Source: Apodospora peruviana (lineage: Eukaryota > Ascomycota > Sordariomycetes > Sordariales > Lasiosphaeriaceae). From it: 64,000 nt of DNA. The notes below the pieces were generated by a model. It was not told the DNA's origin, ran no database searches, and saw only the letters and a program-made list of their open reading frames with translations. The position numbers and the translations under genes were made by a program. Shown in pieces: positions 21,911-31,909 of the stretch (position 1 is its first letter; every line of letters begins with the position of its first letter). The stretch covers positions 372,001 to 436,000 of the forward strand of contig JAUEDM010000005.1 in assembly GCA_033439685.1 (NCBI GenBank), read 5' to 3'.

Positions 21911-23121
21911 TGCATTGCTTGGGTGGAGACATGAATGGCAATGGGCAACGGTTTCCCGTGGCTCGAGAGTCGAGACCCCGATTCTTATTCAACCGGCACA
22001 AAAAGGCCATTAGAAAAAAGCTCGAATGTTTTTACCTATACGGACAAAGCTAACAAGGTGAATGCGAGGCAACCCGTCGCGATTTTAGGTAGAATCCGAG
22101 TTCATGGCGGCCGAGCCACATTCCTTCAGCCCCCCATCCACTTACACGACAGGACGCGGCTGCGACCCATGGCCCTAAACTCTGACGGGATTCCAGAGTG
22201 TGGGCATGTTGCATACAGCTCAGGCATTCTGGCCCAATAAACGGCCTATCTGCTTGCTTCTGGAATAGAGGAGTAATTATGCCTGGATCGGTAGAGGGGT
22301 TGGCGGGACTCGGGAGCAATCGGGCCTTCCCGCGAAGGCAGACAGAAGATGGGAAATTCGGGAACGAGGCACAGTCCACGGGTATATGTTTCAGCTGCGC
22401 CCGTTGGGTGATGGTTTTGGATGCTGCAGGCCCAAGCATGCTGTTTTCTGTCGTGCAACGCCGTAACCGGGTTTGGGAAACACCGCCTGGATCACGACGG
22501 GAAGGAAAGGACGGATCGTCCCGCTCTCGGTTCCAGTCTTCCAGACCGTCCGGACCCGCTATTGCCGTCAATGTCCGCCAAACTCGCATGGAGTACCCAC
22601 CCATTGACGTCATCTTCGCCTTCGGGCTTCTCTGTTGCGTCGGTACAAATGAGAGTGGCAAGAACGATGATATCTCATGAACTTGTCCTCGAACCCGTGT
22701 CTTCGGGCAGGAGAGCACAAGGAAGGAACTCTAGCGCACGGCAACGCAAGCACCCGTCCTCGCGCCCTCCTCAGACTGCGCAACTCGCCAGTCTGTCGGA
22801 TCCCGGCGGCCGACGGAACGCGACCGATGGACAACACCCGGACGCGACCACCAACGGTCTTTTCACTGAGTCGCTTGAGTACCCAAGGCAAGTCGGAAGG
22901 CGCAACTCGAGCATTTGAATGGGACTGGCGGGTTATCGAAGTCTTTCTCGGTCAAGTGCAACGCAATCCCGTGCCCGCCAACCGAAGTGAGCCCGTTGAG
23001 GGTGATAGGGGTATCAATTTGACAGGAACTGGGTCTAGGAAAAATTCATTACTCAACTACAAGAAGACAAGCGTCCATACATCACGTCATCGGCATACAT
23101 TCCGTGTATGATTAGCACCTT
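21911..23121. other. Intergenic stretch
   Basis: GC-rich in part, with several overlapping open frames on both strands but no recognisable protein. It includes the upstream region of the lectin-like gene and the 3' flank of the next gene. Confidence 0.4.
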
Positions 23122-23799
23122 CTATGCTAATTGACCCCTCCTCTGTGTAGACCCGAGAGTTGATTTCAGAACCCCTGAGCTCTCATTAGCATAAGTCTTC
23201 ATGACGGTTCCAACACATCTACCCACTGAATTGGCAGGAAAAAGGGGGAAGTTGTCTGGGTTCAACTCCTCTCCCAGGCTATAACCGTACCTCCCCCGAT
23301 CCGGAGCGGGAACATGTTGCTCAGGGAGGCATCCGCAGGCATGTTCAGGGCGCAGACAACAGGACCACACTTTCAGATAGTTTGGATACCCTATCTTGAC
23401 ATCCTGTCCATACGCGGCGACCAGCTCGTTGACGGAGCAGAGAGGACCTGTGTGTATGGGAGACATTCGGTTAGTACACCCCCTCTGAATGGAATGTGAG
23501 TAATGTTGTCGTATTGTCTTACCGGAGTGATACCAATGGCAGATTCGAAGTTCGCGAGGGTGTTCAGGTGGAAAAGGCAACCAGAAGAGTTTTCTGCAGT
23601 AGTCGCAGAGGCGGATTTTCGACACATTTTCCTTTTCCTGTCCTGGCTCGCCAGTTCCAAGTTCGTTGGATAGTCGACGGAGGGTTGCTTTGAAGTTCTT
23701 CGTCGTCTCCTGCAAGGCTGATGCTGACCAAGGAAGTTCCTTTGCCTTTCCGAAGTTCGCTGCGGCTGCTGCGTCTGCGGCCGTTCCGGGTTCCTTCAT
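23122..23799 (-). CDS. Cysteine-rich CHORD-like zinc-binding hypothetical protein
   Basis: Two exons, 23799-23523 and 23447-23122, give 200 residues. The first ATG of the open frame is at 23799. After an Ala-rich and charged N-terminus the cysteine-rich part reads CDYC, RICHWYHSG, WSCC and CGC followed by H. This spacing resembles the C-x-x-H-P-G ... W-S-C-C ... G-C-x-x-x-H layout of CHORD-type zinc-binding modules found in many fungal proteins. The intron (75 nt) has a perfect ACTAAC branch site; its length is a multiple of three and it has no stop, so unspliced mRNA would encode a 25-residue insertion inside the metal site. The exact family is uncertain. Confidence 0.55.
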   Translation of the reverse strand: MKEPGTAADAAAAANFGKAKELPWSASALQETTKNFKATLRRLSNELGTGEPGQEKENVSKIRLCDYCRKLFWLPFPPEHPRELRICHWYHSGKTIRQHYSHSIQRGCTNRMSPIHTGPLCSVNELVAAYGQDVKIGYPNYLKVWSCCLRPEHACGCLPEQHVPAPDRGRYGYSLGEELNPDNFPLFPANSVGRCVGTVMKTYANESSGVLKSTLGSTQRRGQLA

Positions 23800-24886
23800 G
23801 TTTGCGGCTTGCCTGATGCGTTGGCTTGGTGTTGTCCCAGGTTTCTTGATGTGTGCCTCGGTTGGTGCCCTGTTTGATATATCCAAGAGATATTGGAGGA
23901 AGACTCATCATCGCTGGTTAGTGGGTGTCTTGACACGTAACATGACGACGTGTGTGGATCATTTCCAAACAGTGGGTGGCATGTGAAATCGGAATACACA
24001 CAGGAAAGCTCGTATCTGGTACGTGAGAAGCATGGTTCGCCGAGGCGCGTCGGGCCGTCCAGGAAATGGGGCATGCTAGGCCACGCCCAAACTGCACTAT
24101 ACGACACTAAATTCAGCTCGTTGCTTGTTTTGCCGCGAATCGCCGAGACCAGTGGCCTCAGCTTTTAAGCTCAGCCAGGTCAGAAATGACGGTCCAGGAG
24201 GCAATGCATCACCAGGCCGAACTCACCCAGGTAATTAGGCGATCCCCACTTGGTCTCCTGATTCGCGGTGCTCTCTCCAGACGTCCTTCAGCCTGTCCGC
24301 CGCATCGCGGAGCTCCGCTCACAGACGGAGTTTGATGGATGATGACTCAGACGTCACGTCTTTGAAAGATTGTTGTTTCCAGCGCAAGTGTTACCAGCTC
24401 GGCCAGATACTTTTTGAGATAGCGCCAGAGAGAAATGCCAGAAAGCATCCTCTGCCCGTGCCCAGCGCTTGGCCTCGTAACGACTCGTTTCACCACGCAC
24501 CGGCAGGGTTGGGCATGGGCCGCAGAACTTGAGTTTGGAGTTGTCCCAATGATGTGAAAAAGTTCGTCAATGGTTCCTCTGCGCCCTTCAGGAGCTCAGA
24601 TACCTCAAAATCGCAAGGCTTTAGATTTTCAGCCATTGTCCTGAGCAACAGACCGAGAAGCTTATGTACGGAAGGGTTGCAGTCCAACCTCCTCCTCCTC
24701 TTCATAATCCTCCTCCTCCGCTTCATGATCCTGCTCCGACAAACAAGCGCCTGATCCACTCCCAATCTGGGGCGACCTTCTCCATAGCCAATACCTCTCC
24801 GTTGATGCGAGGGCCGGTCGGTTAGCCGCCTACATGTAGGTGAAGCCGTTGTTGTCGGAACCGCCCTCGTCCGCGTGCTCTAGCAC
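23800..24886. other. Intergenic stretch
   Basis: No gene recognised. Near 24695-24730 a short CCTCCTCCTC-rich repeat gives MKRRRRIMKRRRR in one minus-strand frame, which I regard as low-complexity DNA. Confidence 0.35.
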
Positions 24887-25643
24887 TCATTCAGTCCACT
24901 CTTCGCGCACCTCGTCTAGCTCTTTCCCCAAGACCTCCGCTGCCCGGCCACGGTATGCGGCAGCGCCTTTTCCTCCCTGCGGATCAATATTGATGATCTC
25001 CAGTGCGTGGTCAAGCCATACCCTGACGGGCATCGTCCCATGAGCCACAGACGTCGTCACGGTCCGACGGTAGCGCCGAGCCGGAATCGAAAAGCGGCTG
25101 GAATCTGATGTGGGCGCTGAGCTGGCTCTCGTGGAAACAGCACATTGTGTAAGACTTCCACCTTCCAGTGAATAAGTGATCACCGCGAATCATCCAGTCT
25201 GTGTACTCATGGAATAGTGCTGCCAACTCCTTTCGAACCAGCCTATTCATCGTCGCGTCGGTGGGCATCTCGACCGCGGCACTCGGCGACGATACGTAGC
25301 GCTTGTTGCGGGAGGCCAGTCAAGGTCGATTGGTTTGTTGGTGATCTCTCCAGTTTCCAGATATGGCGATTCTAAACTGAAGTCCACCCAAATTTGTCGG
25401 CTTGCTTTCCCCTGATTAAGGGTGCCCAGCGGCTGTAAGAGTCTTCCACCCATCGCTCGGCGAGGGCAATAACCCAACGTGAACTTGGAGGTCCTCAACG
25501 TGACCCTTCATGGTTATCAAGTAGCGACAATATCGGAGACTGGAAGTAGAGCTGTTAGGACGGAGATAATTATTAGATTGAAATAGCCAGTTGGCAGTAC
25601 CGCACGGCGGCGGCAAGCCTGGCGAATTATTGAAGAGTAACAA
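24887..25643 (-). pseudogene. Decayed gene of unknown family
   Basis: Several minus-strand frames hold protein-like stretches that do not join by clear splice sites. One (25498-25247) reads KFTLGYCPRRAMGGRLLQPL. The next, in another frame (about 25310-25011), includes YVSSPSAAVEMPTDATMNRL and FHEYTDWMIRGDHLFTGRW. A third (25183-24887) includes GTMPVRVWLDHALEIINIDP. The codon composition and the order suggest one former gene broken by frameshifts. I do not recognise the family. Confidence 0.3.
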
Positions 25644-28480
25644 CGAGGATTGTGCTACGGCCTGCCGAACATGTACTCTCTAGGAAATTCATACTCTGCC
25701 TCAGTTGTTGGCCACGTACAGACTACTTGGAGCTCTCTACATCACTCTTAGACCACCACAACACGTCCGCACACATTCGCAGAGCGTCCACGTATTTTTG
25801 TACCACCTCCACGTACATTCGAATTTCCTCCACGTACATTGCAGCGTGATCACACATCGAAATTAATGCAAAACGTCCTGCACAGGCTACAGGAGTTGAG
25901 AGCCACCATAGAAAAGCTCCAGGACAGGCAGACGACCCTTGAGCAGAGCATGATTTCGCAAATCGGACATCAAGCCAAGCTGAACTCAGAGATACCACTT
26001 CATCCACTGTGGTGTGACCATCATGGACCTTCCAATCCAAATGAGTTCGCGACTTCCTTGTTTCACAATCATTGCCCGTGAGTAGACTAATACCTATAAA
26101 TATAGTCGAAGGAGCAGCTTTCAAATCATGAACCAGGATGGCCCGTTGATAAGTCGGTTATTCAGAATCTGGAGTTGGTTGTCGATACCGTGTCTTCGTC
26201 TGAACTTTCTGTTTTAATTTCGTCCGATATTACGAAGGCAGACCTCTCGACCATGCATTGCCAGGATGCCTACCATGCGGCTGTCGCGACAGGCGAAGCC
26301 CTCATTACTTGATCTCAAAAGTCTTACCCACCAGCCGGCTCCGGTCCATCCAACGGTGGTAATGAGATAGCCCCAGGCGAGGATTGGGGGAGACAGAAAG
26401 GTGGTGGTTGAGATCTCGGCGTAATCGACGGCCGACCGGGGCATTACCAAGTCAAACATGCTATCTGCGCACCAGAGCACTTTGACTCCATTGGACGGGT
26501 GCCGCTGTTTCTACGAAGGCGGTACAACACCTGCATCATACCAACCGTCACGCATATGCTGATATCGTGGACCGTAGGACCAACTCCTGGAACTAGGATG
26601 CCTCGACTCGGAGGAGGAGGAACCTCTTTCCGATGTCGAGAAAGTTCTCACTACAACTGCTACTGATCTTAGCCTTTTCCTCCAAGAGGCTCAGGAACAG
26701 ACCAAAATCCCGGCTTTTGCGGACGACCATCTCATTATCCATAACGTTTCGGCAACTTGCTCCTCCCCTTGCTAAAGCTGAGGCAATGTAGAAGATCAAC
26801 GAATTCATCGAGGTAATGCCAGGAGTTTATCCCTACGGAACCCCAGGTGCCGTTGGACAGCTTCCTGGAAGCCGACTATTGGCATGATTACCAAGGCCAA
26901 AGCATACGTTTGCGCTCAATTACGCATGGACCCCGCCGTTTTCGACAACTATTCGAAATTGTCGCAGCTCCTGATGGCACTGGTAAAACACTTTGGGTCA
27001 GGAGCGATCAACCAGGCCAGTCGCTCGGAGTGGCATACACTGTACATCGTCGACTTCAACAAGAAAAGATCGAGCCTCATCAATAATACCCTCAACCGGC
27101 ATCGGTCACCTGCGCAGAGCAAGCTGCCCGCTCTGCCGTGCCCAGTTCAATTCCTTCTTCAAAACATCCGCTAGCTGTCCGTTTTGCCGCGCCGGCTCCC
27201 GCCCGCTTGACAATGGCCGACCTCATGGCTATGTCCAACCCGCTCGGCTTGGACCCGAACCTCTACCATCCGCGTACTGGTCTCGAAGGTTATAGCCCTC
27301 TTGATTGTCATAACCGCGAGGTAAGTTATCCCATTTTCCCTTCATTTTCACTTTTGGCTAACCTCACTTGTAGCCGCCTCTGACGGGCGCTCAATTTTTT
27401 CGAACGGCTGAAGGATTCTTGCAAGTCCGGCGAGGTCTGGGCTCGGACCGTGGTCTATAATGGCCGTGCCACAGATGGCACCCCAATGCGTTTGCGTGGC
27501 GAGCATCCGGGGCGCTATGAGAGAGGGGAAGATAACTGGTAACACTCTTACTAGCCGGTAGGCCTTCGGGCCGCAGAGAAGGAAGGAGTCCCCCAGGTTG
27601 CCACCAAAGAGGGGGATATAGTCAGCATTGTTTCCACTGGTCGAAGGGCCATATAGGCTGCGAGAAGCAGGGAGGATGACGCATCTACTAGGACGGGTAG
27701 CCTCCTTACCGGCCGGCAGAGTTGCGAGATGTTCAGGTACCCGGCATGAGAGGGCAGTCGGTTGGGCAAGTCTATGATGAAGCTCTGACAGAGAATTCAG
27801 GATTCGGCTTACTCTTTTTCCTCAGCCTCGTCGAATGGCGGTCCTCCATTGGCCCGCCAACGTGGACCAAATGACGGGACATTGGTCGCGCACGCGCTTC
27901 CATTGTTCTGAACCCTGAATGAATTGATATTGTGCAATCGTAGGTCGGGCAAGCTCTCAAAGCTTAAGCATGTTGTAATGCTGAGGTAAAATGGCGGGTG
28001 GAATGAGAATACGTTGTGTTGGACGAATCGCGACTCGTGTGACTGTTGTTTCTTCTCAACTCTTGGACGTCCCCCGTGGTTTCTTAGCAGGTGTGGCTTG
28101 AGGAGTTTCACCAGACGAGTCGTGACCCGTGTGGCTGTTGTTTTGGGACAAAGAGAAATCCCCTCCCCCCCTCCCGGAGGTACAGCACTGCTGGAAGCAT
28201 TCATCAACAAATATCACAATTGCTCTGGACTAGCTTTATTTATTGCTCGTGTTGTCGGACGAACACAAGTTCTTGATCCACGAACTTCCTTCCCTCCCCC
28301 TGCCCCTCCTCCTCCATCCTTTTACAGACTCAGAGCTTGATAGAAGGGCTCCAACCAATCGTCGTTTTCATCCGAAGTTGAGGACGCTTACTGTCCACAA
28401 AGGAAATTTCCGTCCGATAGAGGGAAGTTTCATCCCAAAGACCCGTCTTGGAAGAAGAATAATCATATTCGGTACAGGCT
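25644..28480. other. Gene-poor stretch with coding scraps
   Basis: Short protein-like islands occur, such as LQELRATIEKLQDRQTTLEQ near 25900 (helical), CPLCRAQF...CPFCRAG near 27120-27190 (zinc-finger-like cysteine pairs) and MADLMAMSNPLGLDPNLYHP at 27213, but none extends into a full gene. Short CCACGTACATT repeats lie near 25790-25845. Confidence 0.35.
28022..28143. repeat. Imperfect direct repeat (30 bp, two copies)
   Basis: The copies at 28022-28051 and 28114-28143 match at 26 of 30 bases. All four differences are transitions (A/G or C/T), as expected if RIP-type mutation or cytosine deamination has acted on a former duplication. Confidence 0.6.
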
Positions 28481-28481
28481 A

Positions 28482-29346
28482 TCAGGAGTTTTTCCTTTTT
28501 CTTTTGCAATAAGGTTTTTCGTTTTCTTTTGCGTGCAGTTGCATTTCTTTGTTTTGGAAAGAAGTTCGAGACGTGGACCCGTGGTGGCATCCCCTGAACC
28601 CAGCAGTGATCTTTCGAATGTCCAAGGGACTCATTGATTCGTTTGGCTGGGATGGAGCTCTGTGGTCTGATGGGGTTCCGTGGTCTGATGGGGTTCCGTG
28701 GTCTGATGGGGTTCCGTGGTCTGATGGGGTTCTGGGCTTTGGATCTTCGTCTGCTCTGCTTGCTGGGTTTTCCGGCTGATTCTTGCTTGGTTTCGGAAAC
28801 ACTGGTGAGAAGTGGCGTTCTATGGTCAGGATCTCCATCTGTTTTCCAAAGTAGTCGCTCAGATTCGGGAACCTTGCTGGTCTTCCGTGAAACTAGCTAT
28901 TCACTTCCGGTATGTCGTTCAAACTTTTTTAGTGGTAAGATCCCGCGCTCGTACTTCCTTCTCCACTCGGGTTCCCAGGGCTTTGTCTCTCCCTAGAAGC
29001 CCGATTTTTCGTCATCCGGAGCATCATCCGGAAAGAGTGCGAAAGTGAGTTCTAGTTCCTTGATTAACGGGGACCAGCCATTCTCGATGACTGCCAGTGT
29101 AGAACCAAGTCGATCACGCTCTGTGGATGAGGACCGAGTGCAATTGCTGAGATCTTTCCAACAACGTCGTTCACCGGGGTGATGGAATGATGCTTTCTTC
29201 TTGCGTCCCTTGTTTCCGTGGGTTTGAGCCGCGATCACCTTGTTCAGGTCCGCCCTCAGCCTGTGAGCGGCATCCAAGAGTTGGACCCTGTCATCACATA
29301 ACAGTCTGTCTGACAGCATCACCAATCATCATTTTGGCTGCGTGCT
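28482..29346 (-). pseudogene. Broken hypothetical gene containing a hexapeptide repeat
   Basis: Minus-strand frames read SDRLLCDDRVQLLDAAHRLR with a basic patch and WSPLIKELELTFALFPDDAP (29325-28993). Further on, another frame carries four TPSDHG-type units, then SQPNESMSPLDIRKITAGF (28838-28482). The two parts are protein-like but separated by stops, and no clean intron joins them. I do not know the family. On the plus strand the repeat would read VPWSDG, in a frame (28549-28779) that I consider less likely. Confidence 0.3.
28662..28733. repeat. 18-bp tandem repeat, four copies
   Basis: The unit GTGGTCTGATGGGGTTCC is repeated four times without gaps; only the last base of the final copy differs. 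Being a multiple of three it preserves reading frame on both strands. Near-identity of the copies in otherwise decayed DNA suggests a recent expansion. Confidence 0.9.
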
Positions 29347-29516
29347 TTCCCCCTTCGACCCAGCTTGTGATGGTGATAATACTAGCGGTGCATTTGCAGG
29401 CTACCGATGAATCATAATGATGTTGACATCATTGGGACCTCCCTAGCATCCATTCCTTGCCAGACATCATCCTTGAAGTCGAGACAGACTCGTTAGTCCC
29501 CAGGAACAGTATCTAT

Positions 29517-31449
29517 CTACAAACCTACATCGGGTCTTTCCTTCACTATTGTCATCAAAGGAGGCTTGGACCACAGAAGACGCAACTTCGAGTCCTTGAC
29601 CCAGTCCAGCGTGTGATCCATCGCGGTCAGATCGTATTTGAAGTGCAGTTTCGCCATGATGAGACGCATCTCGACCAGCGCCAGCCTAAACAAGGCAGTC
29701 AGTAACCAATAAACTGGCTAAAGGAGTAGACGAAGCAATGAATAATACTCACTGCTTCCCAATGCAGACTCTGCTCCCCAGATTGAACGGTTGAGACGCA
29801 TCCAGCTTGTCGCCGGCGCTTCTGCTACCATCAAGCCATCTCTCGGGATGGAACTCCTCGGGATCCTTGAAATTATCAGGCGAGCGAGCCGCAGCAAAGT
29901 AACTTGTCGAGACCCGCACGCCTTCAGGAAGAAAGTGTCCGTCAACGGTATCCCCCCCAGGCGGGACTTCGCGTGAGGGTGCCCACGACACCGGCGGCAG
30001 GATTCGCATGGCTTCCTGGAGCACCGCGTTCAGGTACTCGAGCTTGGCGGTCGACGCAGGATTGATCTCGTCGTAGCGGTTGAAAGTGCCGCGGATTTCG
30101 GCCTGCAGCTTTCTCATCGCCTCGGGGTTGCGCGTGAGGTAGAAATTGGCTGTGGACATGGAGGTGGCCGTGGTGTCGGTGCCGGCGATGACGCAGTCGG
30201 AGAGCTGGGCGGCGACGAAGGCTGTCGAGAAGGACTCGTTCGGGTCCTCGGCTTGGAGGATTCGTCCGATGATGTCAGGTCTGTCGACCGGGTTGTTTCG
30301 TCTCCTGAAGGATAAAGAAAAGCAGTTATCAGTTTTTTTCTCATTGATTATTTAGCGAGGAAAGGGGGGTGGGTTCATCTACTACTTTTTCACCAACTCA
30401 GTCGTGAACTCCTCATGAGCCCGCAGTTCCCTGATCATAGCCTTCATCGTCGGCGGCGGCATCGCGAGCAAAAGCTTCATCAGCCAGGGGAACCGCATGA
30501 CAGCAATACCGTCGCCCATCGCCCGTGCGCCGTTCATGAAGAACATCGACCACGGGTGCTTCTTGCCGGCTTCGAGCGAGTGAAAGTTCTCGCCAAGGGC
30601 AAGGTCGGTGATGGTCTCGAATGTGGTCATGCTGAACCACTTCTCCAGGTCGACCGCCTCGCCGCGCTCCGCCCGCTTGCCGATCTCAGATATGAAACGC
30701 TCTGTCACCTTGTCGATGAGGAGATACTGGTCGCGGAGCGCGCGCTCGGAGAAGGCGGGCGCAATCAGCTTACGCATCTTGGCGTGCTTGGCCGGGTCGC
30801 GCTCGTTGACGATGGAACGCGATTCGCCCGTGAAGGCGGCGGCGTCGTAAGCAAAGCTCTTAGTGAAGACGCCGTGGCCCTTGCGAAAGCCATAAATGTC
30901 GCGCCATGAGGAGGGTGTGTTGAAGGATAGCTCATTGGGCGAGATGCGTACCACCGGGCCTGTTTAATGTTTATAGCATATGTGTGAACACTGGCCGCTG
31001 CATCAAGCAAGTGTGCCAGTTTGTAACATACCATATTTTGCGTGAAGTCTAGCAATCCACTTTGGGTGATCGCCAACCATAATGTGGTAGCTGAATGGGA
31101 TCTATCGCGACCTTCATCGTCAGAATACCGGTGACATTCCTGAGTCGGCGCTGTGGACCGAAACTCACGTCGCTGAGCGCCGCAAAGAGCGGGCCCGGGA
31201 TCTTGGAGTTGTAGAGCGCATTACGGCGATGCGATAAAAACTTGTTCACCGCGATGCCCGCCAGGACCTATCAGAACGGCAGCAGATAGTATCGTTAGTG
31301 TTGATATCTCCGTTTTCTTTCCGTTGTCAAATATAATGTAGGGGTCTGCGGCGGAGCGGGATCGAATTCCGGACCACAAACACAGCTATGAGATGGAAGA
31401 AGAGGAGAAACTTTACCAATCCAAATATAATGATCCATATTGAAGACAT
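29517..31449 (-). CDS. Cytochrome P450 monooxygenase
   Basis: A haem-thiolate oxygenase anchored in the ER membrane. Six exons (31449-31417, 31267-31169, 31101-31032, 30959-30386, 30304-29753, 29685-29517) give 498 residues, a normal P450 length. The short first exon and start of the second form the hydrophobic anchor. The Pro-rich hinge is KIPGPLFAALSD, followed by LHAKYGPVVRISPNELSF. The oxygen-binding helix I reads AGTDTT, the ExxR motif is EAMR, and the haem loop is FNLGSRVCIGKQ with the cysteine ligand. The exon joints all keep frame, so the gene appears intact. The general layout resembles fungal CYP families acting on toxins and terpenoids (isotrichodermin-hydroxylase-like), but no substrate can be assigned. 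It lies 7 kb left of the acyltransferase and may or may not belong to the PKS locus. Confidence 0.9.
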
Positions 31450-31909
31450 CTCGTTAAATCGCGGCAGATTAGACAGTTCAAGATTTAACAAGATTTGTTA
31501 TTCGAACCCGAAAAATACCAACGATCAATGATGGTCAACAGTAGGAAGCGATGGGGTAGTTTTGAAGGAAGCTTAAACCGAGGTAAGTCTGGTCGAGACC
31601 GACCGGCTAAACGACTGTCAGCAGCTTTCCGAATTCAGGTTCGATTCCGCCATTGGGCGCGGACTAATACGGTGTATCGTATTTCCCCTCCTCAACATTC
31701 CACGCAACTGCTTGGCTTGTGCAACCAAAGCTCCAAAAATAGCGGGATCGGGAGGGGAGACAAAAAGGCCTTGGCAAGTCACGAGGGCAAAGGTTTATAT
31801 CCGGGCAGAGGTGTAATGTATGTACAGATCGTACGAATTAATCCTGGGACATCTTCCCAAGTCCTAGATCGAAATATGTATAGCTGGCACACAAAGTGAT
31901 GGTACTACA
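31450..31909. other. Intergenic stretch with a dispersed repeat copy
   Basis: It lies between the P450 start and the end of the next minus-strand gene. It contains the second copy (31765-31818) of the repeat also seen at 6341-6394. No gene is seen. Confidence 0.5.
31765..31818 (+). repeat. Dispersed repeat, copy 2
   Basis: The second copy of the element at 6341-6394, beginning AAGGCCTTGGCAAGTCACGA. The two copies are 25 kb apart. They may be remnants of an old mobile element or a shared regulatory module. Confidence 0.7.

Noticed and set aside
25790..25850. CCACGTACATT short repeats considered as a CRISPR-like array
   Set aside because: Only a few irregular copies without regular spacers; CRISPR arrays are not expected in fungal nuclear DNA.
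28549..28779. Plus-strand ORF with VPWSDG repeats
   Set aside because: The reading arises from the 18-bp tandem repeat; flanking codons show no conserved features and the opposite strand is at least as plausible.
31638..31648. Perfect tRNA B-box (GGTTCGATTCC)
   Set aside because: The flanking bases do not form a T stem (only two of five pairs), and no matching D arm, anticodon arm or acceptor stem is found upstream.
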